Positions 12,131-23,689 of a stretch of 64,000 nt of DNA are shown here, one piece after another. Every line of letters begins with the position of its first letter. Position 1 is the first letter of the stretch. This DNA comes from Pyrus communis. Its lineage: Eukaryota; Streptophyta; Magnoliopsida; Rosales; Rosaceae. Made by a program: the position numbers and the translations under genes. Below the pieces are notes generated by a model, which worked only from the letters and a program-made list of their open reading frames with translations, searched no databases and had not been told where the DNA came from. The stretch spans positions 20,379,989-20,443,988 of the forward strand of contig NC_084817.1 in NCBI RefSeq assembly GCF_963583255.1. Reading direction: 5' to 3'.

Positions 12131-13269
12131 ATATCAAACAAAAATGCTCGAATTGGTCTAGCTAATTTTCCACCCTTAGGAATATGTTTTATTTATTAAA
12201 AAAGTTGAGGTTCTACTTAAAACTTAATTGATTCTATTGTTTACACATTACAATTTTCATGAAACAAATATATTGTTATTGTAACAAGTGGCCCTTTACC
12301 AAGAGTTGAACATTTGTATCACGGTGTGGATTCGAACCTCTTGATGACTAATTCAACATTTAATATAACAAAATCTACAGTTTAACAAAAAAAAAGAAAA
12401 AAAGAAAAAAAAAAGAGTATACTATTATTGTAAACTCCTTCGTTGTTAATAAAATGTCATGTGATAATATACTTACACATGACAATATATCATATCACAA
12501 AATGCAACATTGATGGTGCATTCGTGCCATCAATCATAGAAGCCCTTCTCTCATTAGACGGAAGAAGGGTACGAATGCATGGATCCCCTCTATGAGTTAT
12601 TGACTAACCAGTAAAATGACATGGAAGTCCATACTCAGCAGTTTTTCAATTGGAAGTAGTAGATTGTCATGGGTGAATATCAACTTTTACTTCAACGAAC
12701 TGCATTTTGAGTTCAAACCCTCTTTTTAGTATAGCTTAAGTAAGCTTGTAATAATTAAAAAAATAATAATCATCCAATCCTAAGCAAGTTTTATTTTACT
12801 ATTTTTGTCGTAACAAATTTTTTATTTTCTAAAATACGATGCTGTCTCGTGTGATATTAAAATGGGATAAGAAAAAAAAAATAATCTACCATCAATTATT
12901 TCTTTTATTTTCCAACATCACAAATCTGACTTGGCTTTTTTCACCAAAATAAAGAAATTAACCTGAAAAGGAGAATTTTTGCTTATCACCTACAAATAAC
13001 GATGCTGTTTGTCAATTTATTTATCACTGTTGAAAGAATTTAAATTAAATATCTTTATAGTGAATAAACACAATTTCAAAATTTAATTCAACAGTAATAA
13101 ATAACGTGAGAAAAAAATGCAATATTTCCGGAGGTACTTGCGTGTATGATCATCCTTCCCTTAATGTAAGCTTGCACAACATAATAGCCCTTGTCTTGAA
13201 AGCAGAAGAAGGCCCAATCTCCTTGACCCCTTTGTCAGTTCTGACTGAAGAAGACTCACAGCTGAAAAA

Positions 13270-14180
13270 TTAGGGTTACTTTCTTGCAGAACCCCTGAAA
13301 AATTAAATCTAGTTCACGCTCCGAAGTGTGTGTATATATTTATATATAAAAATTGAAAGTTCCTTCATCTTTTCGTCTCGAACAAAAAGACATTTCTGAT
13401 ACTTTTGTTTCCGGCTTTGAATCTCCATTTGATATTCCAATTTTGAACCACAAGGCAAGCATTTTAATTTGATTTCCCCAATTTTCTGGGCTACTTGGAT
13501 TAGGACGGTTCAGATAAATTTTCCTTGCGGAGAAGTTGTTTCTGGAAGCAAGACCGATCGAAATGCTCTAACTTTTGTGTCGATTTTTTGCCCAGTTCTC
13601 TGGTTTTTCGTTTACGAAATCGAAAATTAGAACATGGGTTTTGGTCAAGTTTTCGATTTGATAGTGTGTTTTTTTTTTTCCGTGAATTTCTGTAGGATTT
13701 GTTTGTGGGATTGAGTTGTGCGTTTGAACTTGTAAAGGGGATTGAGCTGTTTTTATTTCTGGTTCTGTAATTTCCAAAATCTGTCCATTCCGTAATTGCA
13801 TTCGTGGCTAAATTTGGCAAAATCGTGTTTTCTTCTTTGGGAAAGTTGGTTTTTTGACAAGGAAGATTTTCTGGGTCGGATTCGGTTTGTTGGTATTGCG
13901 CGTCTATATTCATTGAATTTACAGCAGTTGTTTTACCTTATCTTTTGTTTGGTTGCCGAGAAAATTCATTAGAGGGAACATTTGACTTTCTCAGAAATCG
14001 GAAACTTTTACTGACTCAGCCAAAAGAATCATACTTTGCTGATGCCATTTCCTGTTTAAGCTTTTTCAGCTTTTTCTTAATATATGTTATGAATGTGAGC
14101 AATTTCCTTTTCTGTTGTATAGAATTGATTGTATTGATACATTGATTGATTCTGTTGTTATGAACATTTCATGGACAGGT
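13270..14180 (+). other. 5' non-coding exon and long 5' UTR intron of the downstream gene (inferred)
   Basis: The stretch from about 13260 to 13460 has the look of a plant transcription start and leader (CT-rich, TATATATTTATATA at 13331-13347, AAAATTAGGGTTA at 13265). It is followed by T-rich intron-like DNA up to an acceptor-like GACAG at about 14179, just before the coding exon. Open frames on the minus strand here (13500-13913) have no recognisable protein character. Without a transcript the exact UTR intron borders are uncertain. Confidence 0.45.
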
Positions 14181-14251
14181 TGAAACGTTTCCACTTCCAC
14201 TCGTTAAGCCCGGGATACTTTGCGCAACTGGAAAGAGATCTTTGAGTGGAA

Positions 14252-16242
14252 ATGGCTGTGGCTTTTACCCAGCTTTCATGGTCATTGTGGAGTGGAAAGC
14301 AAAAAGAGCCTATAGTCCCAAAGGGGTCCTCTTTGAATTCTTCCCCTGAATCGGGCATGCGGGAAACTGATACGTTAAAGTTTTCTTCGGTGAAGGGGTC
14401 AAATATGGCCTCATCATCGTCGAGAAGGGTGAGGCGCAAATGGCGTAGTCGGGAAGAACGGAAAATTGATAGGGAATTTGACGTTGTTCTTGTGCCATCT
14501 GAGGGTGTATGTGTTTCTGGTTCTGAATCTGAGGACTCCGATTGGTCGGTTGGATGGTTGGAGCCTCTTGGACCTGGGTTCCCTAGTGATGACGATGCAG
14601 ACGATAGTTTTGCCGTGCTGGTTCCATGCTATGGCCATGTTATTCATGACATGGTGAAGGATTCAATGAACAATTTCTTGAGCACTGTTGGGAACATCCC
14701 GGATGGTTATTCAGATGGTAACAGCTTATGCCTTACATGACTATTTATCCCTTATTACAAACAAAAACAAACGTTTTTTAGCAATGCTTTCATGTATCCT
14801 GCTTGATGAAATACCATATCATAGTTGATATGAAAATTTTGAAAACCTTATTAATTTTAAATGTTTGATACCTGTTGATTTTAGGCCCTCATTAGAAATG
14901 GAGCTCTTGCTTCTGTTGTTATTTTGGGGAAAAAGGAAGTGATTCCCAATGACTATAGGCTGGTTTAATGTTAGTGTTATTGCATCGGATATATGAATTT
15001 TAAGTGAGGATCACATTTTTTGTTATAAACAACGTCGAGTTAATGTTGCAACTTTTTTGTTTAAGGGATATAAAAGAGCATTTACAAGTTAGTTTTTGAA
15101 CTGGCTAAGTTTAGGAATATTCTATGTAATTGTAGAATCCACCGAAGAAATACAAGTTTTAGGAAATGGCGTTTTTCTTGACTTGATAATCAATAGATAT
15201 TGGCACAACTTGAGTGCCGGGTGGTAGACACATATCACATACAATTAGATCTTATGTCTATATGTGATAAAAGTTAATGGTTGAAATTTAGCTTAATTTG
15301 GTGAATATTGGCTTCCTCTATTTCTGTCCTGTCATTTTGTCCAGATTTTCATGCATATTTTATGTTCACTAAATTTTACCGGTCGTTATATTGATGCTGC
15401 AGTTCAACTAAAACTACGACATTAAGTGAAACTTCAATGGTAATAAAAGTGGAAGTAAGCACTCAGGAACTGACTTTAAAAGAAATGGATGCATGGTCTG
15501 AAATATTTCTTGAATTTTTAATATAAGAGATTGTCCAGATTCAGTTTTGTGTGATTTGGCACCTTGCATATGCTTGGTAGATGTTTTTAGCTGCTGAATT
15601 TATATATTTCAACATTTGGCACTTATTATAGTAGTAATGAAGCTCTATATTTCAATGGAGGGTTATTGGGATTGGAGTTGTTGGGAAGGGAGGTTAAGTT
15701 CAATTGATTGTCATATCCACTAAGCTAATGAAGACGATACTTTGCTTTTATCATAAGTTTGTTTAAGAAGTCCTTATTCCTTGCATTCGCATCTTCACAT
15801 CTCAGAGACAAATGTACTTGGTAGATAGAATGGGGGGCATGATGGATTTATTGGTATTATCATTGCTCCTATTTGTGGTGTTTACCAGGAACTTACGGGC
15901 TTTGTTTGGTGGCTATTTCCTCGTTATTCCACCAGAATCACATACTTTGTTTATCTTATCATGTCTGTCTATTTCATGTTTGTTTGCGATAGTGTGTGTC
16001 GTGAAGTGGTGGTATATATAGATTGGACCATTGTTTGTGGTAATTGTTATTCAGCTTTCTTGTTGAGATGCAATTGCGTTCTAGTCATATGCAAAAGAAA
16101 AATGTATCTGATTCTCACTAGAAAAATGCTTTTCATGAGTAAAATGAACATCCAGTGCTGACTTGTTCTCTGCATTTTGCTTGGTTGTGCAGAGAGCACG
16201 AAATATATGGAAGAGTGGCTCTCTTCTCTGAGAAACAGCTGA
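14252..16242 (+). CDS. Small conserved plant protein of unknown function (171 aa)
   Basis: Two coding exons, 14252-14717 and 16193-16242, join in frame (g|GTAACA donor, GTGCAG|AG acceptor) to give 171 aa. The ATG at 14252 begins MAVAFTQLSWSLWSGK; an in-frame GTG 6 bp upstream is not a credible plant start. The protein has a Ser-rich N-terminal third, a basic patch (SSSSRRVRRKWRSREERK, about residues 51-69), then an acidic core (SGSESEDSDWSVGWLEP and SDDDADDSFAVLVPCYG). The second exon adds the short C-terminal motif KYMEEWLSSLRNS. There is no signal peptide or membrane segment. Homologues I recall in other dicots are uncharacterised, so I assign no function. The 1.47-kb coding intron contains no other gene. 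The 3' UTR runs to about 16740. Confidence 0.8.
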
Positions 16243-16744
16243 TACCGGATGAAATGGATACCGGCCTAGGTTGATGTAATTACTTATTATGGAGCATTCT
16301 AGTCCCAGTATTGCTGGAAGGTGGTTTGCGTTCCTGCTGCCTTTGCCTTGGGATTGGCTGGGAAGGAGGCTGCTGCTGCCGTCTTTCTTGCAGTTCAAAA
16401 TTAAGTACGGCACGACTATGTGTATAGCTAAAATCTCGAAAACAAAAAAAAAAAAGAAAAAAAGAAAGAGTTTTGGCTTGAGAAACTCTGAAGAAAATTG
16501 AGAAAAGTGAAGGAAAAGAGATGATGATATGTGAATTATTTGCCTTAATTGTGATTGTTGGATGTAAATATGTGAAAGCATGAGAGCTAGGCGGCTTAAT
16601 ACTTCACCCCTAATATTTGTTTGTAAATAGTTTAGAAATTGTAAATATTATGTGAAATAGAAGAGCTTCTTCCTAACGTTATTGTACATATGTGTAGTGT
16701 GTAAATAATTCATGTTGTAAACAATTTGTGAATAATTAAAAGAA

Positions 16745-17340
16745 AAAAAATTGTAAATAATGTGATAGCTCGCTCTCTCTCCCTCCCTCCCTCCAAATCC
16801 TCGAAGGATCTAAGATCACTTTCCAATGTATTGGATAAGTTCTATGTTTTAAGTGATGAGTGACGTAATCTCAACCAAAAGAAGGGGTATCAAATTGACA
16901 CCAACTGGTATCAAAGTTCAATACTCAATATGAAAAACTAAGTTTTGGTTTAGCGGTACTGCTTTGTTTCAATATGGGAAGACAATTTCAAGTTCGAATT
17001 CTCCATTCTGTTGATAAAAGTAAAAGAATGAAATTACGATGACTTAGTTTAGCTGTGGAATAAACTAAGATGTAATGACTTAAGCTTGTGGGATATGGCA
17101 CCTTTGTTCTTGTGTTAAAATAGTAATTATTTGGGGGATGAATGCAAATGGTTGTAACCAATACTAAAATAGTCGTTTCGATTTGGTTTTATGTAGGTTT
17201 TAAATAGGTTAATTTGCATTGAACCAAACTAAAGTCATGCTTTTGTGTCAAAACCGAATCGAACTGCTTGTATTAGTTTGGTTTGGCTGGTTTGATAAGC
17301 TCGGTCAATTTGTGAAGGTTTTACAAAACTTTATTTTCAG
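16745..17340. other. Intergenic spacer
   Basis: No gene seen. A SINE-like A-box/B-box pair may exist at 16935-17020 (GGTTTAGCGGTACTG, then CAAGTTCGAATTC), but the boundaries are not clear enough for an element call. Confidence 0.5.
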
Positions 17341-17667
17341 ACCCACTCACCCTTGTTTTTCGCCTCTTTAGTGGTAAAGGTTTCATGACGACGAAAATTG
17401 TTGGTAAAGGTTGTTATGTAGGAGACTTCTCCTTTTATTATAAATGTCCTTACTAATCTTTTACTACAATTTATCTACACTCTGACATCACTTGTGTGAT
17501 ATAGGTTCAATTCTGCTCACATGCGCACTCTAAATTAGTCACTTTTAGGTTTAAATTTATTGACATTTTCCACATCACTACACTTTATGGCTTCGTCACT
17601 TTCCAGGTGTCGGTCAGCACATTGCGATTCGGGTGTCCGGATGGACATTCCGGGTCTGGGTGTGTCA
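17340..17667 (+). mobile_element. 3'-end fragment of LTR family A
   Basis: It carries the family A landmarks in order: ACCCACTCACCCTTGTTTTT, then CACTCTGACATCAC, then TTTATGGCTTCGTCAC, CAGGTGTCGGTCAGCAC and the terminus GGGTGTGTCA at 17667. The same series ends the elements at 40343 and 48161. The 5' part is missing. A (GA)9 run follows at 17741-17758. From there to 18340 I see no gene. Confidence 0.75.
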
Positions 17668-18486
17668 CAATTTGTAGCAGAAATGCCGGGGACAAAATTT
17701 AGATGTACAAGCCCAATTTTATATCATTTTTAATCAACAGAGAGAGAGAGAGAGAGAGGAGTTTAGAACCTTGCATTTCTTCCAATATTGTGAAGAAAAG
17801 TACCACTAGATCACTTAGAGCTTAGTTGGGTGCACACTACGTTAGCCAACCGGTCGTTGACTAGCGCCCAGGTGTGTCCAGAACATGGGTGTCACATTAC
17901 CTCGTTCATTGTCATTAATTTTCACAAATTACTTGGGAAACTAGAAACATGTTATACTAGTAATTAAAATGCGAAATACTTGTCCTAGAACATTCCACAG
18001 AACATAATCATATACTAACCAGTCACTAAAAATTGATAAACATTGAACATAGAAGAAGATGGAACTCTTCCAAAAATAGGTAAGTTATTACCAAAAAAAG
18101 GGAACAAGACACGGATTCCAGCTTGTATTTTCCAACAAAACAAGAGAAGTATCCAAAACTAAATATTAATTCATGGGCTCTCACTCTTTTTCCCGGGGAC
18201 ACTTCCAACCTGGCACACTCAGGGAATGCCACGTGGACAGCCTCACAGAGGGCTCTTGCATTTTTTGAGCTTTTCCAACACCTATAACTCAGGCGAAGTA
18301 TCATCTCCTCCAATGTCTGGTCCTGACCAAGCCACCATTTGTTAGAGCTATGTGTGATCAGGTCTCCTAATCTTTGATTAATTCCTTCACTAATCTTGGG
18401 ATCATGATTGATTAATTATTTTCTGTCATTCGATGCGTTTGGATTTTATGTTTAATGGGTTTCTCCATGTAATCTTTGGTTTTGTT

Positions 18487-18488
<2 letters not shown>

Positions 18489-18521
<33 letters not shown>
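18489..18521. repeat. (GA)n microsatellite in the NET2-like 5' leader
   Basis: A pure GA run ends 4 bp before the ATG at 18525. GA/CT tracts are common in plant 5' UTRs and are length-polymorphic; any effect on translation is inference. Confidence 0.9.
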
Positions 18522-18523
<2 letters not shown>

Positions 18524-18524
18524 A

Positions 18525-21500
18525 ATGTTGCATAGAGCAGCAAGCAATGCATATTCATGGTGGTGGGCTAGCCACATCAGGACAAAGCAGTCCAAATGGC
18601 TTGAACAGAACCTCCAAGGTATGTATCTCTGTGTGTGTGTGTGTGTGTGTTTATGTGTAAATATATATGTATATGTATGAGATTTTGATCCGTTTGTTCT
18701 TCCTTTCAGTTTTGATATTTCTAGTTTCCCCATTTTTTCAATTGATTTGGTACAAATGGTGCCTTTTCCCCATTAATTCCTTTTACTGGGATTAATATAT
18801 GTTATATATATGTTTACGATTTTACGAGACGATATCTTAAATTACTATAATCTATGCGGAAGAAGAATCGAACTTAGGTAAAAGAGGGCAAGAGCTCACC
18901 GCCATGACCAAATGGCCTAATGCTTATGTAGGTTATATAGGTTGTAGCTGGAAAATGTTGGATGAATTGTCACAATGATATTTCTATTTTAGTACATTGG
19001 ATTACAAATGATGATTTTTGTTTAAGAGGTTTATAATCTCATAAGCTCAAATGCCTGCTATAATAATCTGTGATTTGAATTACAGATATGGAGGAGAAGG
19101 TTCATGATACATTGAAAATCATTGATGAAGATGGGGACTCCTTTGCAAAGAGGGCAGAAATGTATTACAGGAAGAGGCCGGAGCTAGTTGCCTATGTTGA
19201 AGAATCTTTTCGCGCCTATCGAGCTTTAGCAGAGCGATATGATCACTTGTCAAGAGACCTTCAGAGTGCCAACCGCACCATTGCCACAGTTTTTCCTGAG
19301 CGAGTTCAGTATGCTATGGAGGACGAGGATGATGAGATTGCTTCTCAAACATCAACTTCTTCTGACAGTCTTAACAAAGTGTCACCGGATGCATCCAAAA
19401 ACATTCCAAAAGTCCCCAAGGGCCCCAAATATTTGAGGAGCAAATCCACGTTATTGTCGAGGAAGGGCACGCTTAAGAGAAATGCAAGTTCTGCTAAAGC
19501 TGCCTTAGCTGCTACTCTGAGGTCGGGGTTGACCAAAGAGGAGGCATTGGGAGAAATCGATAAGCTTCAAAAGGATATTTTGGCGCTGCAGACCGAAAAG
19601 GAGTTTGTGAAGATTTTTTTCGAACGCGGATATGACAGGTATTGGGAGTTTGAAAATCAGATCACTGATATGCAAAAAAGAGTTTGCAAGTTGCAAGATG
19701 AGTATGGCATTGACACTGTTATCGAAGACAACGAAGCTCGAACTTTGATGGCTGCCACGGCTTTGAAGTCATGCAAAGACAGCTTAACAAATCTGCAGGA
19801 TAAGAAAGAGAGATCAGAAGAAGACACGAGAGTTGAGCGCCAAAGGGTTAGAGAAGCCTGCAGCAAGTTTGAGAGCCTCAGAAATGAATTTCGTTCAAAA
19901 CATGCAGACTGGTGCGACACTGATGAGTATGATTATGAGAATATTGATGTAGAATCAGTAAGTCTAGATCAAGAAATACATGATGATCAGGACTCGTTGC
20001 GTTCTAGGGTTTTGGAACAGCTTGATACGAATTCAAACACCTCAATTTCTATGACAGAACTAGCAGAGAAGATTGATAGACTTGTGAACAAGATAGTGAG
20101 TCTGGAAACTGCAGTCACTTCTCAGAATGCTTTAGTAAATAGATTAAAATCAGAAAATGATGAGCTTCAGGCGCACGTTCGAAGCTTGGAAGAGGAAAAA
20201 GAGACTCTAATTGAAAATGCGGACAAGATGAGCAAACGGTTAAAGGAGTTGGAGGAAGAGCTGCGTCGAATTAGAAATTTAAACAGAAAAGTGGAAGACC
20301 AAAATAACAACCTCCAAACACATTTTACGGAAGCTAGCTGTAATCTTGACCATCTGTCAGGAAAACTGAAAAGTGTGAAGCATGAAGAGGAGGATGAGAA
20401 TGCCGGACTGTTCCAAGATGTGAAAGCAGTTGATGCCAAGCCTGAAAAGGAGATTAAAGAAGATTCAAATAAGGCAGTTCTTGATGATGATTCGGCGATC
20501 TTGGAAGACAAAATGTCAGAAGGTGAAATTAAGAGAAAGAATGTTACAATTCTCGAAACTTCTATCAAGGAGGAAGACGGAGAAGAAAAGCAATCAGACC
20601 AACCAATGCAGCAGGAACAGGGAGAGGCACAAGATTTGTCCGAGGATGTTAATCCACAGGAATTGGAACTAGAGAAGGAAGCACAGCCAAACTGGAGACA
20701 GCTGTTCCTAAAAGGGTTAGAGGATAGAGAAAAGGTTTTGCTGGAGGAGTATACTTCAATTCTCCGCGATTACAAAGACGCAAGGAGGAAGCTTGGCGAA
20801 GTGGAAAAGAAAAACCGGGATAACATCTTCGATTTAGCAATGGAGATTAGGGAATTAAGGGGTGCTCTTGCCTCCAAAGACAATGAGATTAAACTTTTGA
20901 AGCAAAAACTCGGCTCCCCAGAAACAAATCCGGAGGACAGTCCTGCGACAGTATATAAATTTCCAACTCAGGAAGGCACCCTTGAGAGTCCAACTCAAGT
21001 GGTTGCATCCCCATACTCAACTGTTGCATCACCAAATTTGGATAAAGAGATGATTTCTAGCTACCTTGGTGAACAAGGAACAGAGAAATTTGAGGACTCA
21101 TCAGGAAACTCAAAGGTCTTACCGAGAAAGGAGGAAGAGAGAATCATGAGGAGAAGACATACTGTTAGACCCCATTCTGTTTCAGCAATAGAAGGAAGGT
21201 TCCGTTCAGACATTGATGAGCTGTTGGAGGAAAATTTAGAATTTTGGCTGAGGTTTAGTACCTCGGTTCATCAGATACAAAAATTCCACACTTCGATACA
21301 GGATTTACAGTCTGAGTTGTTGAAACTAAAGAACAAAAAGAAGCATGATGGACATGCTTTACAATCGGATGCCAGGCCAATATACCGACACTTAAGAGAG
21401 ATACAAACGGAACTGTCATTATGGTTGGAACACAATGCAGTACTAAAAGATGACTTGCAGGGTAGATTATTATCCTTGTGCCATATTCAAGATGAGATAT

Positions 21501-21895
21501 CGAGACTCTCCAGTTTAAGTTCCGAAGGAGAAAATATGGAGCTTATAAGCAAATATCAGGCGGCAAAGTTTCAAGGCGAGGTTCTCAACATGAAGCAGGA
21601 GAATAATAAGGTTGCAGATGAACTGCAGGCAGGCCTTAACCGTGTTGATGGACTCAAGGTTGAGGTCGAGAAAACACTAGCAAGACTCGATGGGGAACTT
21701 GGGATTTCAGTATCAAAGAGCATTAACAACCCCAAACGCTCAACGAGTAAGTCTCGAATTCCCTTGCGGTCTTTCTTGTTTGGGGTTAAGTTGAGAAGGC
21801 AAAGGCCATCAATCTTTTCCTGCGCCAGCCCGTCATTACAGAAACAGCACAGTGATTTAGGAGCAGCTGCGCCGCCTCCAGAACAACCTATGTAG
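18525..21895 (+). CDS. NETWORKED 2-type actin-binding protein (NAB domain, long coiled coil)
   Basis: Two exons, 18525-18618 and 19086-21895, give 967 aa. Exon 1 encodes the start of the plant-specific NAB actin-binding domain (MLHRAASNAYSWWWASHIRT, then KQSKWLEQNLQ). The NAB domain continues in exon 2 (DMEEKVHDTLKIIDEDGDSF, KRAEMYYRKRPELVAYVEES, YRALAERYDHLSRDLQ), covering roughly residues 10-90. The rest is coiled coil: KEEALGEIDKLQKDILALQT at about residue 180, a long heptad region at about 350-420, an acidic linker, NWRQLFLKGLEDREKVLLEE, and the conserved ENLEFWLRFSTSVHQIQKF. The C-terminal tail is basic (IPLRSFLFGVKLRRQR). This order and length match the NET2 subfamily, which links actin to the plasma membrane and in Arabidopsis is largely pollen-expressed. 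Starting at the methionine in exon 2 would remove the WWW actin-binding core, so exon 1 is required. Confidence 0.93.
18838..18925 (-). mobile_element. Possible tRNA-derived SINE scrap in the NET2-like intron
   Basis: On the minus strand the order is an A-box-like CATTTGGTCATGGCGGTGAG and a B-box-like CTAAGTTCGATTCTTC about 35 bp later. This is the layout of a Pol III promoter in plant SINE heads. No clear tail or target duplication was seen, so it may be a head fragment. A (GT)n run at 18631-18650 lies in the same intron. Confidence 0.4.
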
Positions 21896-21899
21896 ATGA

Positions 21900-22440
21900 T
21901 TTGTTTTATGATCTACTTTTATGTTTTTAGTTTTAATGTCATCAAACATTGTTGCACACAGGAACCAAAGAGAGTTTAAGTTCGTTGTGTTAGTTTTTTA
22001 TTTTTATTTTTTTATATTGTTGTATGATACTTATTCAGAATCTTCTCTTATTTGCTTAATCTTCCATAAAAATTGAAATATTTACTCAAACAGTTTGTAT
22101 GCATACGTACACGTGATTATTCAGACTATAAAGCCCCAAACTTTTAACAAAAATGATAAAAGTGGGTTGACAGTTCGTTTTTCAACATAATACAAGGCTG
22201 GCCCTAAGGAGTGCCAGATGAGGCGGCTGCCTAGTAATTCGTCTGTGTGTTACATGATTCTATGAGAATACCACATGCATTGAATAATACAAAAAATGAA
22301 TAACAAACGTCGACATCCAAAAGGAAAAAACAAAATGACTGACAACGTGGTAGTGTACCTACACTTTTAAAAAAAAAAAAACTAAATTATACTTACAATT
22401 TATGAATAGTAACTATTCCATTTTCCTAGGCCATCTTCCT
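21900..22440. other. NET2-like 3' UTR and spacer
   Basis: A T-rich 3' UTR runs to about 22080. The remainder is AT-rich spacer with a poly-A run at 22369-22380. No gene was seen. Confidence 0.6.
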
Positions 22441-22559
22441 TAACGATGGCTGCGAAAACTAAACTGATGTGGCTGCTTGTGCTACTCTCTGTGTCAACCT
22501 CTACATATATTTTGCCTAGGCCTTTTTCCCTGATGAAGCTACGAAGGCTGTCCGAAAGA

Positions 22560-22640
22560 CCTAGCGGCCAAACGACTAGCTCACTTCTGCGAATAGTTAG
22601 CTCCTCACTGTCGAACATTGCCAATTTCGCAAGCTGATTG
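22560..22640 (-). repeat. Second copy of the dispersed segment at 7885-7955
   Basis: The minus-strand reading LAMFDSEELTIRRSELVVWP is clearly related to the + strand reading at 7885-7955. The minus frame stays open from 22624 to 22400, which is longer than the matched part, but I recognise no domain in it. Confidence 0.5.
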
Positions 22641-23079
22641 GCTTCCTATTCGTTCATGCCATGCATATGTGACAGGCATCTCTCAAACCTCCCCAGAAGA
22701 TTCCATACAAGCCTCAAACAATCTCTCCGAATAATATTTTTTGAGATATTAATTGGAAAAAAGAGGGTTGTGGTGGTTGTTGTCAATGTAGGATGAAAAA
22801 TATGGTAAGTGTAGCATTACTCTAAACTTAATGAACGTATTGGTGGACTTAATTCCTTACATCGTTCTACATTTCATTTTAAAAACCTTATGAATCAGAC
22901 TAGCATATGGGACGGAAAAGTGGGCCCCTTTTTTGGCCTCACTCTCTCTCACAAATCCCTGTGTCTGGTCTCACTCGTCTCGACGTGGCTACTTCTTAGA
23001 GACTTGCCTTACAACCTCTACAAGATGTGCAGTGAGATCCCCATCGGGTTTCCCCTGTTTAAGAAGAACCCATTTAGAT

Positions 23080-23272
23080 TCTGAGATTATCTCACCACGG
23101 GCGTCTGATACCAAAACCTCTTCGACATGATGGTTGACGCTGTCATCAGCGCCATGGTCGTTGCACGATACGAGAACATTCTGGTGGTCGTGACTGAGAC
23201 TGGTTGGCCCAGCTTCAGCACATACCTAGCTGGAATCCACGCGATGGTAGATGAAGGAAACAAGCAGACATT
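23080..23272 (+). pseudogene. GH17 glucan endo-1,3-beta-glucosidase fragment
   Basis: In one frame the text reads NLFDMMVDAVISAMVVARYE, then NILVVVTETGWPSFSTYLAG. This matches the conserved GH17 block around the catalytic Glu (NLFD..VDAV.SAM, then VVTETGWPS). The sequence just upstream (LDYLTTGV, then a TGA) fits the preceding beta-glucanase segment but already has a stop. Nothing recognisable as GH17 precedes or follows within a gene-length distance, so this is an isolated exon scrap that cannot encode an enzyme. The DNA from 22640 to 23080 shows no clear feature. Confidence 0.65.
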
Positions 23273-23689
23273 TTAAAATAATTAAATATTTATTTTTTAT
23301 TTACATGGTACAACTAACTGCCATGCTAATAAAAATATGTTTATATTTGTCACATTATCATTTAACGGTTAAATTAACAGGTTTTTTTAGCAGTCATTTG
23401 TAAGAAATTGATAAGATTAAAAGACGTATGATTTGAAATTGGACAAAAACTCGAGGAGATAAAATGTAGTTTATTCAAACAATAAAATGAAAAAAAAAAA
23501 AAAAATCCATGACTAATTGGACAAGATCCCAAACGTAAAGCCCACATTTGTTTTGAGTGATGCTTAAACCCTAACAAGCCAGTACGCAATACGGAGTGCT
23601 CGCTTTCTCGGTGATTGCCTCTAACTCTCACTCCCTGACAGACCCCCCAACTCTCATTTCACACACGCTTACCCTCTGCTTTGCCATCC

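Noticed and set aside
13500..13913. 137-codon minus-strand open frame as a gene
   Set aside because: Low-complexity Asn/Lys/Thr-rich reading from a T-rich intron-like region; no domain, and it lies in the leader/intron of the + strand gene.
16081..16581. 166-codon minus-strand open frame
   Set aside because: Poly-Phe and hydrophobic runs come from A-rich 3' UTR DNA; it overlaps the second coding exon of the + strand gene.
18452..18733. Minus-strand frame with His-Thr and Leu-Ser repeats
   Set aside because: It is translation of the GT and GA microsatellites around NET2-like exon 1.
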